Notes: a model not told the origin generated them from the sequence alone. A stretch of 64,000 nt of DNA from Anaeromyces robustus (GCA_002104895.1 MCFG01000048.1:87501-151500); one strand, 5' to 3'; positions 47,706 through 59,050 are shown, counted from the stretch's first letter. Numbers and translations: made by a program.

Positions 47706-50156
47706 ATGGCTTACTTTTTCAAATTCTTTTTTTTATTTGCTTATATTACTATTATTGTTTCAGCAGATTATCTCGATGATTTTATAAAACGTTCGTCGAA
47801 AGATTTTTATACATTAGATAATTCCATAAAATCAAGTAAGATATCAAAAAAATGTAGAAAAACCTTTAATGATTTTGCAGATTCTTCAGTAGGAAAAATA
47901 ACTTTTAGATGCATATATGAATATGTCATTGGAGAGATTCCTGAGGATGAAGAAGAATTAGATGAGGATGAAGATATTCCTGAAGCTATAGAAGAATTAG
48001 AAGAGGATGAAGAAGTTTTTGATGAGGAGGAAGAAGATTTAAATGAGGATGAAGATGTTTTGGATGTTAATAAAGAGTACAAAATAAGTCAGAAACTGGA
48101 AGAATGTGCATATTTGAATATTGACATTTATAATTATTTTTATGAGCAACACAATACTTGTAATAAATATGGAATGGATTTTGAATTAATTAAAAATTTA
48201 AATAATTATTGTGATGATATGTTCAGAAATATCATTTTGACATATGAAGATATTTATAATAAACATGAAAATGAAATAAATGACAATAATTTAATTAATT
48301 ATAAACATTTATTAAATATGACTATAAATTCAAAAGATGTATCTCAAAAATGTAAGAAGACATTTAAAAATTTTGTTTCTACTTCAAATGGCCAAGAGAT
48401 AATGAATTGCATAGACGCTGCTAGTGCTACAAATAATAATATATGTAATACTCCGAAATGTGGAATTATATCTAATGTGTTAATAACTAAAGCATTTGAA
48501 TATAATGGTGATTGTAGAAATAATATAAAAGATATTGAATTAGTTGATAATTTAAGAAATGTTTTTTCTGAAATGAAAATAAATTATAATCAAAAATGTG
48601 GAAATACTGATATATTTGCTGTTGAAAAACATGACCCTAATATTGATTTATATGACCCTATTTTAAGAAATTTAATTAAAAGATATCGAAGCTCAAACTA
48701 TCTCACTAAAGAATGTAAAGCTTCTTTTGATAAGATTGCTACTACTTATGAATGGCAAATAGTCATCATTTGTTTAGAGGCTGGCAATTCTTTAGAACAA
48801 AACTTGTGTAATATTGCAGAATGTTATAATATAAGAAGTCTTAGTATGAAGTTTAAAAATAGTTTAGACTGTGATGAAACAGATTATGATAATGATTTTG
48901 AAACTGAATTTATCTCTGAGATTTATGAAATATATCGTGAAATTGCACATTGTAGAAATTATCAAGAAAGATATGTGGTTAAAAGTTTTACTGAATATGG
49001 TTATATCATTAGAAATTATACTGAATTTAATAATGACAGTAATATAATAAATGAAACTGAAACCAAATCATTAAATTCATCATTATCAGCATTAAATGAC
49101 AATTCTCCAATTGAAATAAATAATATAATAAAAAAAATAACAAATGATGATATAAATTCTATGAGTAAAACGAATTCTACCATCTTTAATTTTAATACTG
49201 ATACTAATACTAATATTAACACTAATACTAATACAAATACTAATAATAATACTAATATTAATATTAATACTAATACTAATACTAATACTAATATTAATAC
49301 TAATACTAATACTAATACTAATATTAATAATAATATTAATAATAATACTAATACTAATAAAAATGCATTTAATCACCAAGAACCAATTAATATAAAATCA
49401 AAAAATAATAATAAAGATATAAATCGTAAGAGTGGAAAAAGCCCTGATAATTAAACTGAAAATCCATTATCTAAAACTGTTAATAAATCAAAGAATAAAA
49501 TGAAAAAAAGTGGTTTTTACTTCTCACTATTTATCATACCATTATTCTTTATATTTAGTAGTTTATCTGTTTTTTTCTTTATTTCCAATAAAAAAAAGAA
49601 GAATAATAATAAAACTCAGGATTTAGAAAATTTAAATAATGATATATCAATATCTATTCATTCACTTCCTAATAGAAATAGTCAAATTAATAATCAAACT
49701 GAATCAGAATTGAATAATGTTAAAACGAATTCAGGGGAAAGAGAATTAAAACAAAATTCTTTAAGTTGTGATTCATCCTCTAATAATAATAATAATGATT
49801 CTAATGATATCATAAATACTTATCTTAATCGTAATAGTAATCATGGTAATGAAGATATTCTTCCACCTTATACTAATACAGATTTTATAAATACTATTAT
49901 GTATGATACTGTGATTAGAGAAAGAATGAATCATCAATCAGATTCCATCTATAACAATAATAATAATAATAATGAAAATAATCATGAATTAATATCTCCT
50001 ACTGAATATAATTCAATATTAAATACTATTATTGATGATAGTGTTGCTAGAAAAAAATTCTTGAAATAGTATCAACATATAATAACTCTCAAGTTAAAGA
50101 TAACATTATTCAATTACTATCAAATACCAGTAATTCTAATGATACTATTAATAATA

Positions 50157-50202
<46 letters not shown>

Positions 50203-50233
50203 TAATGCTAATAATAATACTAGTGAAAACTAA
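47706..50233 (+). pseudogene. Acidic Cys-rich membrane protein, tandem copy 2, truncated by stop and frameshift
   Basis: Same architecture as copies 1 and 3, with two lesions. At 49452-49454 a TAA replaces the CAA of copy 3, ending the frame after 582 residues, just before the TM helix. Past it the same frame runs on (49455-50069) through the TM segment until a one-base deletion in an A run (about 50052) shifts it to a stop at 50067-50069; the ancestral stop is at 50231-50233. The ectodomain (signal peptide, acidic repeats, three Cys modules, long N-T-N-T stalk) is intact, so the product could be a secreted, membrane-free version. The first 459 coding bases are identical to copy 3, so duplication or gene conversion is recent. 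Two downstream lesions fit loss of constraint after the stop; whether the shortened protein is used is open. Confidence 0.75.
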
Positions 50234-50320
50234 ATAATACTTTTTTATATAATTTAATTTAATTTAAAAGCTTTATTACATTAAAATAATTGCTTTTTTT
50301 TTTCTTGTTAAAGTTTAACA

Positions 50321-50355
<35 letters not shown>

Positions 50356-51064
50356 GTTACAAAATTCAATATACATTTTGGATTTAGTATTAATTCCTAA
50401 AAAAAAATAAATTTGATACCTCTATCCTTGGATTTAATATTAATTCCTAAAAAAAAAAAAAAAATTACGTATTTAATTTAATGTCTTATTTATATATATT
50501 ATAAATTTAATGATTTATATTATTAATTCAAACAGACAATTACAATCTTTATATCCCCTTTTAAATGAAATTTATATTAATAATTGGTCGAACTACACAC
50601 TGATTAATTAATTCATTAATAATGTTTTTTAATGGATATTTTTAAATATCCATTAAATAAATATTTTTTTGGCTACCGTTAAAAAAAAAATGATGAAATA
50701 CTTAATTAAAATCTTATTTAAAAAAAAAAAAAAACTTTTTATAAATCTTTTTATCATAATAGAAGAATTACTTAGACTAAATTTTATTATATAATTAGAG
50801 ACAAAAAAATATTATAGATAAAGAACAAAAAAATGTATGATAAATATATTTTTTAAATAAAAAATAAAAAATATAAAAGAAAAAAAAAACTGAAATATCC
50901 TATTAATAATAATATAAGTTTATTTATTTTATTTATTTATTTTATTTTTATTTTTATTTTTATTTTTATTTTTTTTTTTTATAATAATATATCACACTTA
51001 AAAAAAATCTTTTTAAATTATATTTTTGATCAGTATATATTAACACACTTTATGACCAAGAGCG

Positions 51065-51074
51065 TCGACGTCGA
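51065..51074. other. CpG-rich palindrome TCGACGTCGA
   Basis: A perfect 10-bp palindrome within GAGCGTCGACGTCGAATC, carrying three CpG steps itself (a fourth is just upstream), in DNA where C and G are rare. It lies only in the third tandem unit, about 0.86 kb upstream of copy 3. Possible protein-binding site or edge of an inserted fragment. Confidence 0.5.
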
Positions 51075-51126
51075 ATCTATAAAACATAATAATAATATTT
51101 CGAATCGCTATATTATTTCAACCACA

Positions 51127-51210
51127 GAACCTTCGGAGTCACCTTCTTTTACTAGAAATGATGATGATTACCTAAGGGAAAGTTTAGTGGACACCAATAC
51201 TATCTTTTAA
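51127..51210 (+). pseudogene. Coding relic upstream of membrane-protein copy 3
   Basis: Nearly identical to 46840-46974 (E-P-S-E-S-P-S-F-T-R-N-D-D-D-Y-L-R-E-S-L), but an extra T in the TTTT run creates an in-frame TAA at 51208-51210. It shows that this segment is no longer constrained in at least one copy. Confidence 0.4.
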
Positions 51211-51929
51211 TTCAGATGTTACTTTTTTTGTTTTATTATATTTTACCATTTAGAGAGGTGTGAAATACGAATAGTACCCTAAACTGAAATTATTATTATT
51301 TCAGAAATTTATTATACTTTTCTTTATATTACATGTGTGTTTCAGATTTTTGAAATGAATTTTTTTTTTAAATTTTTATTTATTATATTTTATGTATTAA
51401 ATCTAAATATATTGATAATTATTTTTATATAATGGAACAATATATTACATCTATAATAAAATATTATATAAAATAATGTTTATTAAAGAAATAATAAAAT
51501 TATAATCTTAATAATAAAGTTTAAGATAATAATTTTATTTCTAATAATATTATTTTAATAATTTATTATATTATTTAACATATAAAAAAATAATTTTATA
51601 TTTAATTTTTTGTTGTACAATACATTGGCTTATATATAAATTAAATAAAGAAAACCATAATTTTTTTTAATTCTTTTACTAAAATAAAAAATAAAATAAT
51701 AAATATGTTAAAATAAATAATAGAATAAAAAATAAAATAAAATACAATAAAATAAAATAAAATAATAAATATGTTGAAATAAATAATAAAAAAAAAATAA
51801 AATAAATAATAACTAAAAAATAAAATAAAATGAAATAAAATAAAATATAAAGATATAAAATAAAATAAAATAAAGAAAACTATAAAAAAAACTATAATTA
51901 AATTTAAAATTATATATATATATATATAA

Positions 51930-54494
51930 ATGGCTTACTTTTTCAAATTCTTTTTTTTATTTGCTTATATTACTATTATTGTTTCAGCAGATTATCTCGA
52001 TGATTTTATAAAACGTTCGTCGAAAGATTTTTATACATTAGATAATTCCATAAAATCAAGTAAGATATCAAAAAAATGTAGAAAAACCTTTAATGATTTT
52101 GCAGATTCTTCAGTAGGAAAAATAACTTTTAGATGCATATATGAATATGTCATTGGAGAGATTCCTGAGGATGAAGAAGAATTAGATGAGGATGAAGATA
52201 TTCCTGAAGCTATAGAAGAATTAGAAGAGGATGAAGAAGTTTTTGATGAGGAGGAAGAAGATTTAAATGAGGATGAAGATGTTTTGGATGTTAATAAAGA
52301 GTACAAAATAAGTCAGAAACTGGAAGAATGTGCATATTTGAATATTGACATTTATAATTATTTTTATGAGCAACACAATACTTGTAATGAATATGGAATG
52401 GATTTCGAATTAATTAAAAGTTTAGATAATTATTATGATGATTTATTCAGAAATACCATTTTTACCTACGAAGATATTTATAATAAACATGAAAATGAAG
52501 TAAATATCAATAATTTAATTAATTATAAACATTTATTAAATATGACTATAAATTCAAAAGATGTATCTCAAAAATGTAAGAAGACATTTAAAAATTTTGT
52601 TTCTACTTCAAATGGCCAAGAGATAATGAATTGCATAGACGCTGCTAGTGCTACAAATAATAATATATGTAATACTCCGAAATGTGGAATTATATCTAAT
52701 GTGTTAATAGATAAAGCATTTAAATATAATGGTGATTGTAGAAATAATATAAAAGATATTGAATTAGTTGATAATTTAAAAAATGTTTTTTCTGAAATGA
52801 AAATAAATTATAATCAAAAATGTGGAAGTACTGATATATACGCTATTGATAAACATGACCCTAATATTGATTTATATGATCCTATTTTAAGAAGTTTAAT
52901 TAATAAATATCGAACCTATGACTATCTCACTAAAGAATGTAAAGCTTCTTTTGATAAGATTGCTACTACTTATGAAGGGCAAATAGTCATCATTTGTTTA
53001 GAGGCTTACAGATCTTTAGAACAAAACTTGTGTGATATTGCAGAATGTTATAATATAAGAAGTCTTAGTACGAAATTTATAGATAGTTTAGACTGTGATG
53101 AAACAGATTATGATAATGATTTTGAAACTGAATTTATCTCTGAGATTTATGATATATATCGTGAAATTTCACATTGTAGAAATTATGAAGAAAGATTTGT
53201 GGTTAAAAGTTTTACTGAATATGGTTATATCATTAGAAATTATACTGAATTTAATAATGATAGTAATATAATAAATGAAACTGAAACCAAATCATTAAAT
53301 TCATCATTATCAGCATTAAATGACAATTCTCCAATTGAAATAAATAATATAATAAAAAAAATAACAAATGATGATATAAATTCTATGAGTAAAACTAATT
53401 TTACCATCTTTAATTTTAATACTGATACTAATAATAATATTAACATTAATACTAATACAAATACTAATATTAATACTAATACTAATATAAATACTAATAC
53501 AAATACTAATATTAATACTAATATTAATACTAATATTAATACTAATATTAATACTAATATTAATACTAATATTAATACTAATACTAATACTAATATTGAT
53601 ACTAATACTAATACTAATACTAATACTAATACTAATACTAATAAAAATGAATTTAATCATCAAGAACCAAATAATATAAAATCAAAAAATAGTAATAAAG
53701 ATATAAATCGTAAAAGTGGAAAAAGCCCTGATAATCAAAATGAAAATCCATTATCTAAAACTGTTAATACATCAAAGAATAAAATGAAAAAAAGTGGTTT
53801 TTACTTCTCACTATTTATCATACCATTATTCTTTATATTTAGTAGTTTATCTGTTTTTTTCTTTATTTCCAATAAAAAAAAGAAGAATAGTAATAAAACT
53901 CAGGATTTAGAAAATTTAAATAATGATATATCAATATCTGTTCATTCACTTCCTAATAGAAATAGTCAAATTAATAATCAAACTGAATCAGAATTGAATA
54001 ATGTTAAAACGAATTCAGGGAAAAGAGAATTAAAACAAAATTCTTTAAGTTGTGATTCATCCTCTAATAATAATGATAATGATTTTAATGATATCATAAA
54101 TACTTATCTTAATCGTAATAGTAATCATGGTAATGACGATATTCTTCCACCTTATACTAATACAGATTTTATAAATACTATTATGTATGATAATGTGATT
54201 AGAGAAAGAATGAATCATCAATCAGATTCCATCTATAACAATAATAATGATAATAATGAAAATAATCATGAATTAATATCTCCTACTGAATATAATTCAA
54301 TATTAAATACTATTATTGATGATAGTGTAGCTAGAAAAAGAATTCTTGAAATAGTATCAACATATAATAACTCTCAAGTTAAAGATAACATTATTCAGTT
54401 ACTATCAAATACCAGTAATTCTAATGATACTATTAATAATAATAATAATAATAATAATAGTAATAATACTAATAATAATACTAGTGAAAGCTAA
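51930..54494 (+). CDS. Acidic Cys-rich type I membrane protein, tandem copy 3
   Basis: An intact 854-codon, intronless frame. Signal peptide residues 1-20 (M-A-Y-F-F-K-F-F-F-L-F-A-Y); acidic insert (about 80-125, E-E-L-D-E-D-E-D); three Cys modules as in copy 1; the longest N-T-N-I/N-T-N-T stalk of the three (about 497-570); one TM helix (about 622-645); a basic stop-transfer; and an Asn/Ser-rich cytosolic tail sharing P-P-Y-T-N-T-D-F-I-N-T-I and L-E-I-V-S-T-Y-N-N-S-Q-V with copy 1. The start is fixed by the signal peptide and by identity with copy 2. The sequence is mosaic: its first 459 nt equal copy 2, whereas around 52886-52980 it matches copy 1. Family unknown; a cell-surface role is inferred from topology only. 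Confidence 0.87.
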   Translation: MAYFFKFFFLFAYITIIVSADYLDDFIKRSSKDFYTLDNSIKSSKISKKCRKTFNDFADSSVGKITFRCIYEYVIGEIPEDEEELDEDEDIPEAIEELEEDEEVFDEEEEDLNEDEDVLDVNKEYKISQKLEECAYLNIDIYNYFYEQHNTCNEYGMDFELIKSLDNYYDDLFRNTIFTYEDIYNKHENEVNINNLINYKHLLNMTINSKDVSQKCKKTFKNFVSTSNGQEIMNCIDAASATNNNICNTPKCGIISNVLIDKAFKYNGDCRNNIKDIELVDNLKNVFSEMKINYNQKCGSTDIYAIDKHDPNIDLYDPILRSLINKYRTYDYLTKECKASFDKIATTYEGQIVIICLEAYRSLEQNLCDIAECYNIRSLSTKFIDSLDCDETDYDNDFETEFISEIYDIYREISHCRNYEERFVVKSFTEYGYIIRNYTEFNNDSNIINETETKSLNSSLSALNDNSPIEINNIIKKITNDDINSMSKTNFTIFNFNTDTNNNININTNTNTNINTNTNINTNTNTNINTNINTNINTNINTNINTNINTNTNTNIDTNTNTNTNTNTNTNKNEFNHQEPNNIKSKNSNKDINRKSGKSPDNQNENPLSKTVNTSKNKMKKSGFYFSLFIIPLFFIFSSLSVFFFISNKKKKNSNKTQDLENLNNDISISVHSLPNRNSQINNQTESELNNVKTNSGKRELKQNSLSCDSSSNNNDNDFNDIINTYLNRNSNHGNDDILPPYTNTDFINTIMYDNVIRERMNHQSDSIYNNNNDNNENNHELISPTEYNSILNTIIDDSVARKRILEIVSTYNNSQVKDNIIQLLSNTSNSNDTINNNNNNNNSNNTNNNTSES

Positions 54495-55200
54495 ATAATA
54501 CTTCTTTATATAACTTAAACTTTAATTACATTAATGTAATAACTTTTTTTTTCTTGTTAAACTTTTAAATTAAATTAACAATATATATATATATATATTA
54601 CAAAATTCAATTCATATCTTGGATTGAGTATTAATTCCTAAAAAAAAACAAAATTACGTATTTAATTTAATGTCTTATGTATATATAATATAAACTTAAT
54701 GATTTATGTTATTAATTCAAACAGACAATTACAATCTTTATATCCCCTTTTAAATAAAATTTATATTAATATTTGGTCGAACTACATTGATTAATTTATT
54801 AATTAATAATGTTTTTTGATGGATATTTTTTTGGCTTCCATTAAAAAAAAAAAAAATTTTTTTTCTATAAGTTTTTTTATCATAATAGAAGAATTAGTTA
54901 GACTATATTTTATTATAGAATTAGAGATAAAAATAATTATTATAGATAAAGAAGAAGAAAAATATTATGTATATATTTTCTTAAATAAAAAATAAATAAA
55001 AAAAAATAAATAAATAAAAAAAAAAAAAAAAAAAAAAACAATAAAATAAATAAAATAAATTAATTAAATTATTATATTTCAACAATAAAATCAAAAATAA
55101 ATTTTCTTTTTCTTTTTTTTTTTATCTTTTATTTTTTTTTTTTTATTGTATATTATTTAATATATATTATATTAATACACATTTTTTGTTTTTTATAACA
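54495..55200. other. 3' flank of tandem copy 3 and end of the duplicated block
   Basis: Shares the conserved 3' flank (GAGTATTAATTCCTA, TCTTTATATCCCCTTTTAAA, TTGGTCGAACTACATTGATT) with copies 1 and 2 up to about 54950, then ends in A-rich repeats. No fourth gene or coding relic follows. Confidence 0.6.
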
Positions 55201-55249
55201 GACAATATTATGATAAGAAAGTTTTTCAAATTGTTGATTTACCTTTAAA

Positions 55250-55400
55250 ATAAAAACTTGAAATTAAATTGAAAAACCGTTTACCCTATTCTCATAATCC
55301 AAAAGAACCCCAGTTGGTATTTGGGAGGAGGGGTAAGTTAGAGCAAGATCCTGTATATCTTTTGATAGTCCATATTTACATTCAATGTAATTTTATAAAT
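55250..55400. other. G-rich island with potential hairpin, unexplained
   Basis: Less A+T-rich than its surroundings, with AACCCCAGTTGG and TTTGGGAGGAGGGGTAAG. ACCCC/GGGGT arms could pair across about 20 nt, and TTTACCC upstream offers an alternative partner for GGGGTAA. No reading frame. It could be part of a small RNA, a promoter-distal element, or old coding DNA. Confidence 0.3.
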
Positions 55401-55570
55401 CTCTAATAGCTAATAATAATAAAATGATAAAATAGTCCATTACCAAAGGTACATTTTAATTCCATTATTAATAATTTTAATTAATTTCTTTCACCATTAC
55501 CAATTCAGAAATTTTAAAAAAATTTAAAATTTAAAATATTACTATTATTTTCAAAAAAAAAAAAACTTCC

Positions 55571-55580
55571 CTATATAAAC
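55571..55580 (+). promoter_or_regulatory. Orphan core-promoter-like sequence
   Basis: CTATATAAAC followed by a C-containing, pyrimidine-rich stretch (ACAATACCCACTAATCAATC, then TTCTACACTTTCATAAAACA) that resembles a fungal TATA plus start-site region, unlike the bland A/T around it. A tandem 30-bp repeat (ACACACTAATTAATATAAA, twice, 55649-55698) follows. The first ATG downstream (55705) opens only a 25-codon, Phe-rich frame through a 27-T run. The gene it once served is not visible. Confidence 0.3.
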
Positions 55581-55699
55581 ACAATACCCACTAATCAATC
55601 TTTTACAAACTATTTTATTCTCTTTTTAAATTTCTACACTTTCATAAAACACACTAATTAATATAAATAAAATACATAACACACTAATTAATATAAAAA

Positions 55700-58541
55700 A
55701 ATTTATGGTCTTTTTTTTTTTTTTTTTTTTTTTTTTTGACTATAATATTTTAATAAAATATTATAATCTTTTTTTTTATTGATATAAAATTATATATATT
55801 GTAGAATTTTATTTATTAAATATAGATTATAAAAAAATATCTTAATTATAGATTATAAAATAATTTATAATCCATAGTATAAATGATTTCTTATTGAAAC
55901 TGAAAATATATTGATAAATTTTTAGTTTTTAGTTAGGTAAATTAAGAAATGACATTGTCTTACATTTAGGATAAAATTAGCGAAATTTTTGAACGAAATT
56001 TTTGAACGATATTTTTGAACGTAATTATTAATAAATGTAATTTTAAAAAAAGTATAGTTAAATTATTACCAATAATAAAATTGTCATTGACTAATTTTTT
56101 ATTATTATTTATAATAATTTTTAATATACTAAAAAATTATAAAATAAAATTTATATTTTTTTTTAAATATTTATCAATATATTTTAATAACTAATATTTT
56201 TATAAATATTAGTTATAGGATTTATTTGTTGTTTTAATTTAGAATAATATTTCATCAATATTAATCCAAACGTTTGTTTAATATATATAATAATACTATT
56301 AATTAATTAAAACATTATTAATTAATTATATAAAATTAAATATTATACATATTAAAATGAAAACATTTGTTTTAAATATCTAATTTTATATTTCAATCAA
56401 TATTAATATTAGATTTTAAAACTGATTTAATAATATTAGTAATATGAAAATTTATTTTTCTCATTATCTAACACTTTTCTTGTTCTTATTATTCTTATTT
56501 ATTTCTTTAGGAACTTAGTTTTGTTGTTTTTTAGGAACTTACTTATTCTTATTTATTTTTTAGGAACTTAAAGTATTACTTCTTGATATGAAACATTCAT
56601 TTTTTAAAATAAATAATCATAATTATTACTTGAAAGTGTTTAATTTTTTTTATTATAACTTGCTAAATTATATTTAATAATGCAGGAAAATTATTAAATA
56701 TATTTAACATTAGTTATACTAGAAATTAAATATTATTAAATTTTCTACAAAAGGATATCTTTTGTTCTTGCAGTTATTTTTGAGATAATATATGAAATAA
56801 TATTTGAACTATCTTAACTCTATTTATACTTTTTTATTTTATTTTATTTTATTTTATTTTTTCTTTTTTTTTTTTCATTTTTAAATAATATAAATAATTA
56901 TTAATATTACACAAAGTATAATTTTTTTTGAATTTTATATATTTGTATTATATTAATATGTAATATGAAGATAATTATATAAAAAAAATAGATTAAAAAA
57001 TAAAAATTTAATAATCTATAATTAATTAATGAACCAATAATTAAACGTATTCTTTTTTCTTTTTTTTTTTTTTTTTAATTATTCTAGAACATCTAGAACA
57101 TCTAAAATGTATAATATATTTGTTTATACATTTATTGTAAAAATTATTTAATCAAATTAATACTTACATATATAATTAATTAAATCAATACATTTATTTT
57201 ATTTTATTCAAATAATTGTCTTAATATATTAATATTTTTATAATTATTTAAGTTTATGATTACTAATTAACTTTTTAGGTTTTATTTATTTTTTTTTTTT
57301 TGTTATTTATTCATTATTATACAATTAATTTTTTTGTGTGTTTGATGGATTCTTAATAAAAAGTAAATTATTTTAATTATTTATACAATAAATAAAAAAT
57401 AAATAAAGAATATTTTAATTATTTACTATTAATTATTACAATAAATAAATATAGAAATATTTTAATTATTTATACTATTAATTATTACAATAAATAAATA
57501 AAGAATATTTTAATTATTTACTATTAATTATTATAATAAATAAATAAAGAATATTTTAATTATTTAAGTGATTTTCATTTTATATTCATTCTTTAAGAAA
57601 AGGAAAACTAGGGAAATAATATTTAATTATATAAAAATGTTTATTTTTTTAATATGTTTAAGAATTTGAATATATATATATTTTTGTTAATTTTTAATTA
57701 ATTATTTAATTTAAATAATATAATAATTATATTACTAAAATTAAAAAGAAAATTAAAAAAAAAAAAATAACACAAATAATGACACAAAGTATAATACAAA
57801 AAAAATTAGAATGAAAATCAATGACGCAATATAAATTATTAATAAGTATAGTTAAATATACTTATTAAATAAAAATGTAAATGTATATAATGTAAATTAT
57901 TATTGTAAATTATTATTGTATATAATTAAACTTTGTAAATCATATTAATATATTTATTTATTTTTTTTTAACCTAAAAAAAATATATATGAATATAGAAT
58001 AAATGAATGAAATTAATAAATAATAATAAATAATAACAATTATATCATTATATGATAAATATTTTAATAAATATATATATATATTTTAAGTAATATATAA
58101 AATAATTGTTAATTGATTTTGAAATATTTTAATATATTTAAATAATAATTATTTTTAACAATAATTATATAAATATGATATCGTTATAAGGTTAATTAAG
58201 GAAGAAAAATACAAAATTATTTTACAAGGAATTAAATAATAATCCATGTGATATTGAATTATTATTTTCTCTTTCAATAGAATGATAGACAATATAAAAA
58301 ATTTAATGAATTAATGAAATTACAGAAGGGTAAGTCAGAAAAATTACATTATGCTAGAATATAATAAAAAGAGTAAATAGAATATATTTTATTTTTATAT
58401 TTTTTATTTTTTTTTAATATTTATTTTTTTTAATATTTATTTATAATAAAAAATCCTTTGATAAATAAATATTTATTTATATTATAATTTTATTTTTAAA
58501 AAATACTTGTTTTTTTTTAAACTTTTTATAAAATCATTTAA
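55700..58541. other. 2.8-kb region without genes
   Basis: A/T-rich. It holds a 27-T run at 55711-55737, three tandem 13-15-bp units of AATTTTTGAACG at about 55980-56021, three copies of TTAGGAACTTA at 56508-56572 and a 50-60-bp tandem repeat at 57395-57565. No frame is supported. Confidence 0.55.
57395..57565. repeat. Tandem repeat with about 57-bp units
   Basis: Units of AATAAATAAAGAATATTTTA followed by ATTATTTACTATTAATTATT and a short AATAAAT bridge recur about three to four times with small changes. Simple minisatellite in intergenic DNA. Confidence 0.75.
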
Positions 58542-59050
58542 TCACACAACAAATAATAATAATTTTAATATAATACCATATACTGTACTTCCTACATAAA
58601 CTTTCATTTCTAACCCTTCAATATTAGATGGACCATCTAGTTGCATTAAATACAATTTTATTTTCTGAACATTTTTTAGAAATATATTTTTCATTATTTT
58701 CAAGAATCAAGATATTGTTTACCACAATGAATATATGAAGTTCTTCTATCTAAAAATTTATTATATGAATAAATACTATCACAATGTTCTATAGGATTAT
58801 TATCATTAAATATACAATGATTATTTAAACATTTATTAGATAAATATTGAGAATCATATTCACATTGGATGTGATTCTCAATGTGAATATGATTCTAATA
58901 TCTTCATAACGAGTTGTACAGTGTTTATTAAAGTAATCACCTTCTTTAATATATTCATATGGATAAATGGTTATAATATATAATTTTATATGTTCATTGT
59001 TATCGGGAAATTCAATAAAATGTCTTAAGTATTCATTATCATTTGTATTT
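58542..59050 (-). pseudogene. Decayed Cys-rich secreted or surface protein gene
   Basis: Minus-strand pieces in successive frames: N-D-N-E-Y-L-R-H-F-I-E-F-P-D and G-D-Y-F-N-K-H-C-T-T-R-Y-E-D-I-R; then Q-Y-L-S-N-K-C-L-N-N-H-C-I-F-N-D and C-D-S-I-Y-S-Y-N-K-F-L-D-R-R-T; then E-N-N-E-K-Y-I-S-K-K-C-S-E-N; then L-D-G-P-S-N-I-E-G-L-E-M-K followed by a hydrophobic C terminus (L-L-L-F-V-V) and stop at 58544-58542. The C-x3-x-C-spaced S-N-K-C...N-x-C pattern recalls Cys-rich surface proteins I associate with these fungi; no formal family is assigned. At least three frameshifts and an internal inverted repeat (58850-58896) make it non-functional. Confidence 0.5.
58850..58896. repeat. 17-bp perfect inverted repeat within a pseudogene
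   Basis: AGAATCATATTCACATT and its exact reverse complement AATGTGAATATGATTCT flank a 13-nt spacer. It sits where the pseudogene frame is lost, so a local inverted duplication probably caused one of the breaks. Confidence 0.8.

Larger units (their letters stand above)
50234..51929. other. Spacer between tandem copies 2 and 3
   Basis: Closely follows the copy 1-2 spacer: shared 3' flank (50234-50920), coding relic (51127-51210), the TAAATAAAGAAAACCATA element near 51645 and an AAAAT leader. A stretch at about 50945-51110 is extra relative to spacer 1-2 and includes a CpG-rich palindrome at 51065-51074. Confidence 0.6.

Noticed and set aside
53316-53663. Minus-strand I-S-I-N-I-S frames over the N-T-N-T stalks
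   Set aside because: Shadow of the AAT-ACT codon repeat in the real genes.
55250-55400. tRNA or 5S-like RNA gene in the G-rich island
   Set aside because: No cloverleaf, A/B box pair or acceptor stem could be built from the sequence.
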